Assembly (NCBI RefSeq): GCF_031501865.1
Contig: NZ_JARRCW010000001.1
Location: 2,191,001-2,255,000, forward strand
DNA: 64,000 bases
Origin: Pseudovibrio sp. M1P-2-3
GTDB lineage: Bacteria; Pseudomonadota; Alphaproteobacteria; Rhizobiales; Stappiaceae
Reading direction: 5' to 3'
In this document: positions 12,001 through 19,758 of the stretch, one piece after another
How the letters are laid out: every line of letters starts with the position of its first letter
How positions within the stretch are numbered: the stretch's first letter is position 1
The notes under the pieces: model-generated
Seen by the model: only the letters and a program-made list of their open reading frames with translations
Databases searched by the model: none
What the model was told of the DNA's origin: nothing
Translations under genes and position numbers: made by a program

Positions 12001-12171
12001 GCCAACCATGCGCGCCCGCTGCCACAGCTGCTGATAGGACAGCTGGGTGGAACTCTCACCCTCAGCACTTCCAAAACGGTAAAACCGGAAGGCAAGCTGA
12101 TCTGCTCCCCCTTGCGCCCGTATCTCTAACAAGTGAGATAAAGTTTCCAGCGAAAACGATCTTATATTCAT
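1..12171 (-). CDS. Lipopeptide non-ribosomal peptide synthetase, FAAL-ACP-(C-A-PCP)x3, 3' end outside window
   Basis: Open frame from an ATG at 12171 to the window edge, at least 4057 codons. It starts with a fatty-acyl-AMP ligase (residues about 1-590: AYPPR, YTSGTTGLPKGV near 170, A10 lysine in ASSGK near 565), so it should load a fatty acid. An ACP follows (GANS, Ser755), then three modules. C1 has HHSVLDG (9328-9348), A1 YTSGSTGQPKG, PCP1 GGHS (Ser1847). C2 has HHSVLDG (6049-6069), A2 YTSGTTGQPKG, PCP2 GGHS (Ser2948). C3 has the variant HHSVGDN (2740-2760), A3 YTSGSTGTPKG; PCP3 is cut at DNFFAL. No epimerase, reductase or thioesterase domain is visible here. Predicted cytoplasmic assembly of an N-acylated peptide of three or more residues. 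By hand alignment A3 carries serine-like pocket residues (DVWYVSLID); A1 and A2 pockets are not recognised. The start follows a weak GAAGAG at about -12. A degenerate IS3 ends 120 bp upstream. Confidence 0.95.
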   Translation of the reverse strand, partial: MNIRSFSLETLSHLLEIRAQGGADQLAFRFYRFGSAEGESSTQLSYQQLWQRARMVGAQLSRQLEPGERALVVCPPGLDYITAFFACQLAGVIAVPAYPPRNSKHMERLEAILKDAEAHCVLCLQDQLGRLNSWEQADHALACLAVDQSELGDWEDWQPVKSDPDAISYLQYTSGTTGLPKGVMATHRQILENLQRIQELVCGGYEGAEETAEAMCSWLPPFHDLGLIGTILLPLYLGCPAHLMAPAHFVQRPLRWLEVISQTRSTLTMAPNFAYQLCCDDILPEHRAGLDLSSLRFALVGAEPILPTTLESFTHAYVDHGFQASAFCPAYGMAENVLVATARQPWKEESSASKERAGHIHTHPGTVFDQAENVQLGERAVVSCGQVLNTQQIVIVDPQTCAELPDGIVGEIWLSGPSKASGYWRKADLTRQVFEAQVYGETSGHRWLRTGDLGALREGELYVLGRVKEMVIVRGQNYYAVDLEVTANGSDPLLGNDRTIAFGVEQNGREDLVFVHELSRSSMKRFDPNVLGEAIQQAVLEAHEIDVAAVVFIRPASLPRASSGKLQHLKARHQYLTGILAEVARWYGNAGVSILSLPAVIRRFAGWPRGGSVPSVVDVAEQVHALPRCAGARALWCLRGDQVHLQVGLVPAQECLKVLDFSDLNDEQTKDFVVSVETHLLQNFPQLAPFLEFILLQPVELAGWEGGTLHKGRQAGYGEAPQGLLEALVAKTFAEVLQQAPVFRESDFFHCGANSVQVMRLIGRLQDQTNDEIPLQLIYEARTVWQIAAALKDCKPITAAKLKTGTRAQQIPLSYQQEALWFLARLDQRASVAYNEIYSFQLDGPLDSLALKTAIYRLQVRHEALRTIFTQGSEGQPYQRIVAQSKVDDLCVEAGEGLNHETLIKRVDALGNCPFDLTHGPLFRAVLLYLAPQSHVLVIGGHHSVLDGWSLAVLWRELSALYQESKTGMPARLPDLPVQYADYALWQRQVLSQEYLQGELDWWRQELVNIPEAISLPLDRPRPLQLDYNGARVPVCIPLHTSKALSEFGHRTNATLFMVLETVFAVLLTRLGAGEDVVIATPVAGRPRPELEGLIGFFVNTLALRNRVDLNLTCAQQVQRCQQTILSAFAHAQTPFETVVQAVEPIRSMGIAPLAQVSLVLQNTPDGEKTLQLDAVEVSPFSQASAPSAKFELTLELMEREEGLSGSLIYAKQVFEPDTAERIAAMFLRLLEGVLNHPQACLNDLRLLDEAERTQLLHGFNDTVVDYPEQQTVVDLFEAQARQQPGAVAVIDGEHQFSYGELEATANRLARYLMAQGVGPEQVVGVCLERSAKLIVTLLAIWKAGGAYLPLVPDDPPKRLAFMVKNAGAKLVVAQRSTMGTLPCILLDDWKTRQALSALSLTPITNEERLSAICPSSLAYVIYTSGSTGQPKGVCQTHAMLTNLVFSMAGDEAGRERSATAVSTTIGFDASIQQVIFPLCFGGCLVPWSKFDIFSPQSLHKTPETAVRNLYVTPTQFAFWSRLPRAEFGTGIALDTITFAGEPLHIDEAMQAYLQAIGNPILINAYGPAETHVVTRNIGVHHCGKVSIGRPLSNIQIYIVDTHLELCPVGVKGEILVGGPHVCRGYLGRPSLTAEKFIGDPFSGKPGQRLYRTGDLAHWCADGTLDYLCRMDRQVKIRGMRVELGEIESVLREQREIVQAAVEVHESEDMGAQLVAYVVPQYVHAQNGEVPHDHKDMSAETLFDQVSPQVLSLDVLPDLMQFRRDLQRTLPQHMVPAYFVGLSHLPLTSSGKVYRKALSQYTDFTIHKQYLPPISSMEWLVAENFSAILDVEQVGRHDSFFDLGGHSLSAVRLVSRLSQAMGKAVAVRDVFEDPTVSGMAQRLQTITPLYDQVPLVPQNHEQPLPLSLQQERLWFLDRLDARAGAAYHTLMAVCLTGPLNIAALDLAVAKLIARHSVLRTTFEERGQGQVYQCIAPAAEGGLLRVEGGDNLSETEQDEWVHGCLTCPFDLAKGPLFRVNILQLAQECHLMVIVGHHSVLDGWSFGIIRKELAAFYHEAVAGDIAHLPPLSVDYADYAVWQRQALTADRIKQKLAWWCEELSGVPEAIILPFDRPRPQVMDYQGGTVDLTVSAQLTQELKQLGQDHKATLFMVLETAFAVLLSRLGAGGDVVIATPVAGRTRTELEGLIGFFVNTVPLRNRLDLNRSFSEQLRVCQEAILTTLAHDTVPFGQVVDAVAPDRSMGHAPVTQILLALQNVPDWDVEFTLGEAVVTSVPVTKGLSAKFELELVLWETQQGLEGTLVFATQVFDQQTAKRIVAQYGRLLKLVTQSPQTCLYDLPLLDEAERTQLLHGFNDTHVSYPEYQTVVDLFEAQVRQWPEAVAVVDGKHQLSYGELDAASNRLARYLVAQGVGPEQVVGVCLERSRELIITLLAIWKAGGACLLLDPDYPQERLAFMLRDADTKILISTGEFVLSLTGGSASFGTILYNVPSTLEHIESYSSSTLNTCKYSQPIHRHSLAYILYTSGTTGQPKGVSLELLSVTNFIRACQKDCGLTPQDRVLFSSSLSFDVTIEQVFLPLCHGASIIILDPKELVDAKQLEHICKRYKPSFIHATPSLWYSMKEAGLQAKELTCVVSGGEALGSDLAHYLTELAPTAWNTYGPTECTVTVTTSRLTSEYSNSIGVPAQNVQAFVVDPWGQPVPIGVSGELLIGGVQVSRGYLRRSGLTAEKFIADPFSGKAGARLYRTGDLARWRSDGTLEYLGRMDTQVKIRGMRVELGEIEAALQAQENIAQAVVVVRNLNDTSTAETTLVAYVVPRLDAEGLLTCTLDHSVKSDGDTDHQAMHILRLESVLDVAQVRSCLASILPGHMIPSEFVGLSCLPLTPSGKVDRKGMPDVAGTTVQVGYVAPRTQHEELICQIMRDVIAHDRRSLERVGLDDNFFEIGGHSIFAAQLALRLEKALGMHVPVRLVFESPSARQLATRLEERFDKPLPAVEPVDRKAPIPASFEQERMWLANARFEGQPVYNEGMPLILCGVVDTPALRQAVQGVLERYEVLRTRLVSRDTRLWQEIDPPESLQNVFEDWSQEGQPLEALQERAQQRGARLLAAAYDLSTDHPCRSLVLKLSPTVHVWCLATHHSVGDNWSLSHVLPADFAALYQAAKEGRPATLPPLPLHYADYAAWQRSEAMAPVLAEELQWWQQTLSGIPQALDLPFDRPRPPQRSFAGRRIITPGLDRDQWRQVETFAARHEATPFMVFVAALSCFLARVCGNQDIVLGTPHVMKPDAALWPEFGYFGNTLALRLPVDGQDSFESLVTQARTCVQDAFAHQYVPFEQVVSALGDTAATVTPVFQVLLVMHAYRDEADELLENVEVGDLEGSHPPISKYDLTVDINPCTSGVILSMEYATDVFDEDTVHRLGAMLQRFLTSALQTPDTPVALLQLLGGAERVQLLHGFNDTHVSYPEDQTVVELFEAQARLRPDAVAVVDGEHQLSYGELDAASNRLARYLISQGVGLEQVVGVCLERSAQLIITLLAIWKAGGAYLPLDPDYPPERLAFMLKDAGVRVVLTHRNMREAAALNAKAGEIRLVVLDDIDIRQSLTAFSGTALAQDDTESSLRPRSLAYVIYTSGSTGTPKGVMISHKGLSNRLAWMQEVLPLGPEDVLLQKTPYTFDVSVWELFWWACHGAQVVMLPPGGHRDIDLVWQAMRLHKVSVLYFVPSMFASYLDDLKVGKDRESLATLRAVVTSGEALPLSFVRSFYEFLVQEQCSTALVNLYGPTETTIDVTAYQTTGTEEVVPIGFPMSNTQAYVVDARVQPVPIGVSGELLIGGVQVSRGYLRRSGLTAEKFIADPFSGKAGARLYRTGDLARWRSDGTLEFLGRMDTQVKIRGMRVELGEIEAVLQAQEGIRQAVVVATCSEASQAAQTQLVAYVVPSTLQDREDPSSSPTPDVQERGANAPASVQLQLDGLIDLVALRTSLKRSLPDYMVPSQFVGLSCLPLMLSGKVDRKALPDVSGEVVQSRFIAPANATEQLVASIFSELLGVEQVGREDNFFAL
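481..720 (-). repeat. Intragenic near-identical segment, adenylation domain A3 copy
   Basis: This C-terminal part of adenylation domain A3 (motifs A5-A8, including YRTGDLARW and VKIRGMRVELGEIEA) matches 3835-4080 in A2 at about 94% by eye (about 15 differences in 240 bases). The substrate-pocket core just beyond it is unrelated at DNA level in the two domains. This pattern fits duplication or gene conversion that leaves the core free to differ. Confidence 0.8.
3835..4080 (-). repeat. Intragenic near-identical segment, adenylation domain A2 copy
   Basis: Partner of 481-720. Similarity stops abruptly at about 4080 (720 in A3). A second stretch of similarity resumes on the far side of the pocket core (about 4801 onward against about 1494 onward). 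The core between, 4081-4800, looks visibly more AT-rich than the flanks. Confidence 0.8.
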
Positions 12172-12300
12172 CAGGGTACTCTTCAAAAAACGAGAACCCC
12201 CACCAGCTGCAGCTTGTTATTCCAGAACTATTCTATATTTGTGATGTTTCCTCCAGACCAATTACTCTATAGCATTAATGCGGCATCTCGTAGAATGGAC

Positions 12301-12989
12301 TTACTCCACTTTAGTGGAGATACACTGTCTCATTTTTCTTGCCGATTTCTCAAACTTTATCGGTGATTGATATCCCAATGCGGAATGACATCTTAGCGAA
12401 TTATAAGATCCGTCAATGTAAATGCCAACCTCTCTTTCAGCCTGTTCTCGCGGTTGAAAGACAGTGCGCCACACCAGCTCAGCTTTGCAGTCATCCGTTT
12501 ACTTGTGGCCCAACCAACGATCCGGCGGGAATATAGATCCAGGACAATCGCCAAATACAACCATCCTTCAGTTGTCCAGAGAAAGCTGATGTCTACTCCC
12601 CACTTTTGATTTTCACCTGTACAGGTAAAATCCAGTTCAAGGAGTTTGGGCGCAAAAGAGTTGTTGTGAGAACTGTCGGTGATTTTCTTGATGTGGGGTT
12701 TGCGTATGGCCCGCAAAGCGTTGTCCCGCATCAATCTGGCAACTCGTTTGCGACCCACAGCAATGCCTACCTCCTTAAGTTCTGCGTGAATTCGAGGGTC
12801 ACCATAGGTTTGGCGTGAGGTTGCAAAGACTTCTTTGATATGGGCCAGAAGTACCATACCCTCCTGTTGACGTTTGCTGGCACAGCGCTGCTTCCAAGCA
12901 TAGTACCCACTACAGCTCACGCCCATAAATGAGCACAAAAAACGAACAGGGTAGGAGGCGCTCTGCGCATCAATGAATTGAAATTTCAA
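12301..12989 (-). pseudogene. IS3 transposase OrfB, deleted and frameshifted
   Basis: The N-terminal part reads normally: the HTH_21-like region, then the integrase core with its first catalytic Asp in WGVDISFLWT. After KRMTA the frame jumps straight to the family's far C-terminal part: another frame reads ELVWRTVFQ, then YIDGSYNSLRCHSALGYQSP, and stops at 12301. The section that should carry the second Asp and the Glu of the DDE triad (roughly 200 bases) is missing, and the deletion changes frame. It cannot encode an active transposase. The uninterrupted first frame ends at 12393 (198 residues). Confidence 0.85.
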
Positions 12990-13276
12990 AGACTTGTTTC
13001 CTTGGCGAAGAACGCTGCCGCTTTTTTTAGTAGCTCCCTTTCCTGATGAAGAAGCGTGACCTCCTTACGCAGGCGAGCAAGCTCTTTTTCAACATCATTA
13101 TGCGGCCCCGATAGCAAATCCTGGTCCCGATACTCTCGAGTCCAGCGGTTTAACGTAGAGCGTGGGACACCAAGATCGTCGGCAATATCTGCAACCTTGC
13201 GTCCACTACTCTCCACCAAACGTACTGCTTCCTGCTTAAACTCATCTGTATAATTCTTTTGCCCCTGTCGCTTCAT
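12986..13276 (-). CDS. IS3-family transposase OrfA
   Basis: A 96-residue helix-turn-helix protein that would bind the element's inverted repeats. The N-terminal YTDEFKQEAVRLVES and VPRSTLNRWTREY are the HTH, followed by a leucine-rich helix (LARLRKEVTLLHQERELLKK) typical of IS3 OrfA dimerisation. It overlaps orfB by 4 bases, as expected for an OrfAB fusion made by programmed frameshifting. It looks intact, but its OrfB partner is broken, so the element could move only if helped in trans. Confidence 0.85.
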   Translation of the reverse strand: MKRQGQKNYTDEFKQEAVRLVESSGRKVADIADDLGVPRSTLNRWTREYRDQDLLSGPHNDVEKELARLRKEVTLLHQERELLKKAAAFFAKETSL

Positions 13277-13334
13277 GCGATCCTCCTGTTGCTACTTTAG
13301 CAGAAGTACCTCCACTTTTACGGGGTAAGTCCAT

Positions 13335-14791
13335 TCCAGCCTATCGTCAGTTCATGGTACTCGCAGGATAATTGCGTCAAGACCATAGATTGAACCTAAG
13401 ACCAGACAAAGTTTGCGACATGTATGGATGCCTTAGTCAATGCGAGAGTTTCTCAGACGTAAAAACCATGGGATCAAGTGCGCACGTGTATCAGGCCTTT
13501 TTGCGAGATTTTGTCCTCGCGGGCCGTTATGGATAAGCGCCGATCAGGTCCAATATCATAACCACGAGCTCAAAGCTCCGTGTCGCAAACTGGTTTTCCT
13601 GATCCGATCTTAGTGATCCTGGGTCCTTAACTGTCAGATGTCCCTTGCAATCCCTCCCGGCTTACCGACGAGACAAGCCACGTTCACACAGCCATGCTTG
13701 CCGGATCTCGATAGGTTTCTCCCTTTGTTATCATTGCCCATACTGTTCGCGCCATTTTATTTGCCAGCGCCACAGCGGCCACCAGAGGAGCTTTTCTTGC
13801 CAGCAAGGCCTCAAGCCACGGATGCCGGGGCGCGCCTTTTTTGCGGGCCCACCAAATAACTGTTGTCGCGCCAATAATCAGCAGCCTGCGAATATCACGC
13901 TGGCCGGCTTTAGACGTCTTCCCAAGCCGCGTTTTGCCCCCCGTTGAGTGCTGCTTGGGAACCAGGCCCAGCCAAGCGGCGAAATCCCGCCCGCGCTTGA
14001 ACGTGGCCATTGCGGGGGCAAAAGCCTCTATCGCTATCGCGGTGATTGGGCCGAGCCCGGGAATGGTTTGCAGAATTTTTGCCGTACCACTGTTTCTGGC
14101 CAATGTCTGAAGTTTTTTCTCAAGCACCTTAATCTTTTGCGTATGCTCGCCAATCTGTTCAAAGTACAACCTCGCCATTTCATGAACAATCTCAGGAAGA
14201 TGTCCCCCATCCGCTTCAAGACGCTGCCTCAGCTTCTCAACATGGACCGCGCCATGAGGGACGACCAGTCCATGTTCGGCCAAATGCGCCCGCAGCGCGT
14301 TAATCATCTGGGTTCGCTGTCGCACTAGAATCTCACGGGTGCGGAACACCATCGAACGGGCCTGTTGAATTTCGCTTTTGACCTCCATAAAGCGCATGGT
14401 GGGACGGGCGGCGGCTTCGGCAATGGCAAAAGCATCGTTGGCGTCGTTTTTCTGGCGCTTAACAAAGGGTTTGACGTAAATCGGCGCAATCAAGCGAACC
14501 TCGAGCCCCAGCTTTCCCACCTCTCTTCCCCAATAATGGGAACTCGCACAAGCCTCCATTGCGACAGGACAAGTTGGCAGCTTACCCAAAGCTTTCAAAA
14601 ACCCGCACGAGAAACCTTCTTTGAAAACACGACATGTCCGTCTGCAGCGGCTCCATGCAGTTGAAAGACGTTCTTTGATAAATCAACTCCAACAACGGCA
14701 AGGTTCTTCATGGTTGCGTCCCTCTTTTTCCAAAAGCTACACTCTGCTCAGTATTGCAGAAATGCGCCGGGAGAGGCATCCATTCCATCAC
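13335..14791 (-). mobile_element. IS110/IS1111-type element, copy 1 (inactive)
   Basis: Near-identical to the element at 33828-35275, in reverse orientation. The left end is GTGATGGAATGGATGCC (ending at 14791) and the right end TGAACTGACGATAGGCTGG (13335-13354). About 330 bases of noncoding DNA follow the transposase. There are no long terminal inverted repeats, as is normal for the family. The right end abuts the IS3 element almost directly. Boundaries are inferred from where the two copies stop matching. Confidence 0.8.
13684..14711 (-). pseudogene. IS110-family transposase, single-base frameshift
   Basis: The gene starts at ATG 14711 with the DEDD Asp region, but a run of five A at 14597-14601 (T on the coding strand) replaces the six of the intact copy at 34018-34023. 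That shifts the frame after about 38 codons. The remaining 304 codons are open and retain MEAC, KNDANDA and the catalytic serine region KQHSTGGK. The total is 1028 bases against 1029 in the intact copy. A recent loss, or a sequencing error in a homopolymer, would both explain it. Confidence 0.85.
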
Positions 14792-14825
14792 TACCTTCGA
14801 AGAGTTCGCATAAAAGTCCTCTGAG

Positions 14826-14858
14826 AATAAAGCCTGATTATTGTTTACAGGCTTTTAC
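14826..14858 (-). terminator. Likely terminator of the thi operon
   Basis: On the minus strand AAAGCCTG and CAGGCTTT pair around an 11-base loop, overlapping the thiE stop codon. Only a short T/A-rich tail follows, so strength is uncertain. It falls exactly at the operon end. Confidence 0.5.
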
Positions 14859-15431
14859 CCACTCCTTCGTCCTAGAAACCGGATCACTTGCCCGCAGGAT
14901 ATCAGTAACAACAGCAGCACTATCGGCCCCCGAAGCAAATACATCTGCAAGCCGCTTCGGTGTGATCCCCCCAATGGCTACCAGAGGTGTTTTGCCTACC
15001 AGTTGCTTCCAGCGTCTCACACGTTCAAGGCCCTGTGGTGCCCATTTCATTTTCTTTAGTTTAGTTGGGTACACTGGGCCCAGAGCAATATATTCCGGCG
15101 TATATGATAAAGCACGATCCAACTCACTCTCATCGTGAGTAGAAAGGCCAAAACGCATTCCAGCTTTACGGATGGCTTTAAAATCCGCGCTATCCATATC
15201 TTCTTGTCCAAGGTGGACAAAGTCACAGCTGAGATCCAGAGCCAGCTCCCAGTAATCGTTGATGATAAGTTGCAGGCCTTGCTGGTTGCAAAAATCCCGG
15301 GCCTTTACAATCTGGCGGCGGACCTCTTCTTCCGGTTGATCTTTTATCCTGAGCTGAACCAGATTCACTCCAAAGGGTGCAAGTCTCTCGATCCAGTCCA
15401 CATGCTCGGTAATTAAATAAAAGCGTTCCAT
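14838..15431 (-). CDS. thiE: Thiamin-phosphate synthase
   Basis: Last gene of the thi operon, 197 residues. ThiE joins the pyrimidine (HMP-PP) and the thiazole phosphate to make thiamin phosphate. Family marks: VQLRIKD near residue 25, the nucleotide-binding IINDYWELAL, HLGQEDM, GLSTHDESEL, YIALGPVYPTKLK and the phosphate-gripping VAIGGITP. Some ThiE-like proteins are the regulator TenI, but the intact HLGQED and GPVxPT motifs favour an active synthase. Its ATG overlaps the thiG stop (TAATG), so the two are translationally coupled. Cytoplasmic. Confidence 0.9.
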   Translation of the reverse strand: MERFYLITEHVDWIERLAPFGVNLVQLRIKDQPEEEVRRQIVKARDFCNQQGLQLIINDYWELALDLSCDFVHLGQEDMDSADFKAIRKAGMRFGLSTHDESELDRALSYTPEYIALGPVYPTKLKKMKWAPQGLERVRRWKQLVGKTPLVAIGGITPKRLADVFASGADSAAVVTDILRASDPVSRTKEWVKACKQ

Positions 15432-16198
15432 TAAAACAACTCCGCCATGCCAATAATTGGAGTAGATGGCTCGGCCATGTCACGCGGCTCCATGGGATCG
15501 GCAGAATACCCTAGTCGCCCCGCCTCAATTGCTTGTGCCATAGCTAACGCCATTAAAACGGGATCCCCCGCTTTGGCTACTGCTGTATTAAGTAAAACAG
15601 CATCCATACCCAGTTCCATAGCCCTTGTTGCATCCGAAGGGCGTCCGATACCGGCATCGACGATCAGCGGAGTATCTGGAAAGTGCGCGCGCATAGCCCT
15701 TAACGCATCTGGGGCGCGCAGACCCTGACCCGAACCGATGGGAGCCCCCCATGGCATTAGCACCTCACACCCAGCCTCCAAAAGCTTAGTACCGACGACA
15801 AGGTCATCAGTTGTGTAGGGGAAAACTTTAAAGCCGTCTGCGCAGAGAATTTTTGCAGCTTCCACGAGCTCGAATACATCTGGCTGAAGCGTATCAGTAT
15901 CACCGATAACCTCCAGTTTAATCCAGTTGGTCCCAAATAATTCTCGGGCCATGTGGGCTGTTGTAACCGCTTCCCTTGCACTGTGACATCCGGCGGTATT
16001 GGGAAGAATTTTGCAGTTACTAGTTTTTAATAACTCCCAGAAACCAGCTCCAGAACCTCCGGCAGTTTCACGGCGAAGGGAAACTGTAACAATCTCAGTT
16101 TTACTGATGGTAATCGCTTTTTTTAAGATGTCTGGAGAGGGGTATTGTGCTGTCCCTAGTAATAAGCGCTTAGTTACTTTTGTGCCATATAGCTGCAT
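15431..16198 (-). CDS. thiG: Thiazole synthase
   Basis: About 255 residues. ThiG condenses deoxyxylulose phosphate, an imine from glycine and sulfur delivered by ThiS thiocarboxylate into the thiazole phosphate. Motifs seen: [43 protein letters not shown] and [10 protein letters not shown], all typical of the ThiG barrel. I start it at the ATG at 16198, one base after the thiS stop and behind GGAGGG; an upstream in-frame codon at 16240 would lie inside thiS. It pairs with ThiO (imine from glycine) and ThiS next door. Confidence 0.93.
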   Translation of the reverse strand: MQLYGTKVTKRLLLGTAQYPSPDILKKAITISKTEIVTVSLRRETAGGSGAGFWELLKTSNCKILPNTAGCHSAREAVTTAHMARELFGTNWIKLEVIGDTDTLQPDVFELVEAAKILCADGFKVFPYTTDDLVVGTKLLEAGCEVLMPWGAPIGSGQGLRAPDALRAMRAHFPDTPLIVDAGIGRPSDATRAMELGMDAVLLNTAVAKAGDPVLMALAMAQAIEAGRLGYSADPMEPRDMAEPSTPIIGMAELF

Positions 16199-16199
16199 T

Positions 16200-16396
16200 T
16201 CACCCTCCTTGCATAGGTGCGAGAACTTCCAATTGGTCACCTTCCTCGATAACGGTGTGCTGATAATTTTCGCGGGGAACCAAATAGCCGTTCAAAGCTG
16301 TTGCTATTGCAGGACCTGTGAAGCCCATTTCTACAAGGATATCAGCTAAGGTGTTTCCAGTGGCTTTTCGAGACTCTCCATTAACGATGATCTTCA

Positions 16397-16397
<1 letters not shown>
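16200..16397 (-). CDS. thiS: Sulfur carrier protein ThiS
   Basis: A 65-residue ubiquitin-fold protein ending in the required Gly-Gly (LAPMQGG), which is adenylated and turned into a thiocarboxylate to donate sulfur to ThiG. The start is ATG 16397, overlapping the thiO stop by one base (TGATG). No thiF adenylyltransferase gene is in the window, so activation must come from a gene elsewhere, such as a moeB-type enzyme. Confidence 0.9.
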
Positions 16398-19224
<2,827 letters not shown>

Positions 19225-19258
19225 CTACACTGGTTTTGTAACACCCCACGCGATCCGT

Positions 19259-19355
19259 GCTTCCTCCGCCAGTATCAACTGGGTCAGGTTCAAAGGGTCG
19301 CGTCGCCGAGCATTTGCTCTGTCAGCCTCTCAGTCTCCTTGGTGAGACTCCCCTG
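19259..19355 (-). promoter_or_regulatory. TPP riboswitch (THI element)
   Basis: Read on the minus strand, the segment has the conserved core CTGAGA, then ACCCTTTGAACCTGA, then GTTGATACTGGCGGAGGAA. These are the pyrimidine- and pyrophosphate-binding parts of the TPP aptamer. It lies about 130 bases upstream of thiC. Binding of thiamin diphosphate should reduce expression of thiCOSGE, by termination or by hiding the thiC ribosome site; I cannot tell which. Confidence 0.95.
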
Positions 19356-19366
19356 CATAAGTGGTT

Positions 19367-19395
19367 TTGCTAGAACGAATGTGAATGAGTGTCAA
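19367..19395 (-). promoter_or_regulatory. Probable promoter of the thi operon
   Basis: TTGACA (19395-19390) and TAGCAA (19372-19367) are separated by 17 bases on the minus strand. This would start transcription near 19360, just ahead of the riboswitch. The -35 is perfect; the -10 is weak. Confidence 0.55.
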
Positions 19396-19758
19396 GACAA
19401 GTTCCCCCTAAGAGCGGTGAAGAACTGTTGAACCATTTTGTTTTACTGATTTCCAAGCTTCGGAAGCCTACTCAAATCCATAAATTGGAAATAGTGAGTA
19501 TTACACTAAGTCACTCTCAACAGAACTCAGAAGAATATCGTACAGCAAGGATATCTTAAATTAGCTTGTTCATATTGCAAGTGAGTAAGATGTACATGCA
19601 CAGTATTATCGCGCCCGATGACTGACATGTACTACACTGACAAATGATCAAATATACTTCACATTGAAGACGATATATCATATATTTATCAACATTCTAC
19701 AATGACTATGTGAAGTATTTTCTTAGATGCGTTTCTAATGAGATTAAGGAAATATGTC
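19396..19758. other. Divergent intergenic region between thi operon and pdc
   Basis: AT-rich DNA with no convincing gene. It must hold the pdc promoter; several TATATCATATA-like stretches near 19670-19690 could contribute, but no clear pair of boxes was identified. Confidence 0.5.

Larger units (their letters stand above)
12293..13336 (-). mobile_element. IS3-family element, internally deleted
   Basis: Terminal inverted repeats begin GAATGGACTTAC at 12293 and, reversed, end at 13336; about 23 of 28 bases pair over the outer part. Inside are orfA and a damaged orfB on the minus strand. At about 1.04 kb it is shorter than the 1.2-1.3 kb usual for the family because a middle part of orfB is gone. 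No clear target duplication was found. Its left end lies 120 bp upstream of the NRPS start, so it may have altered NRPS expression (inference). Confidence 0.8.
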
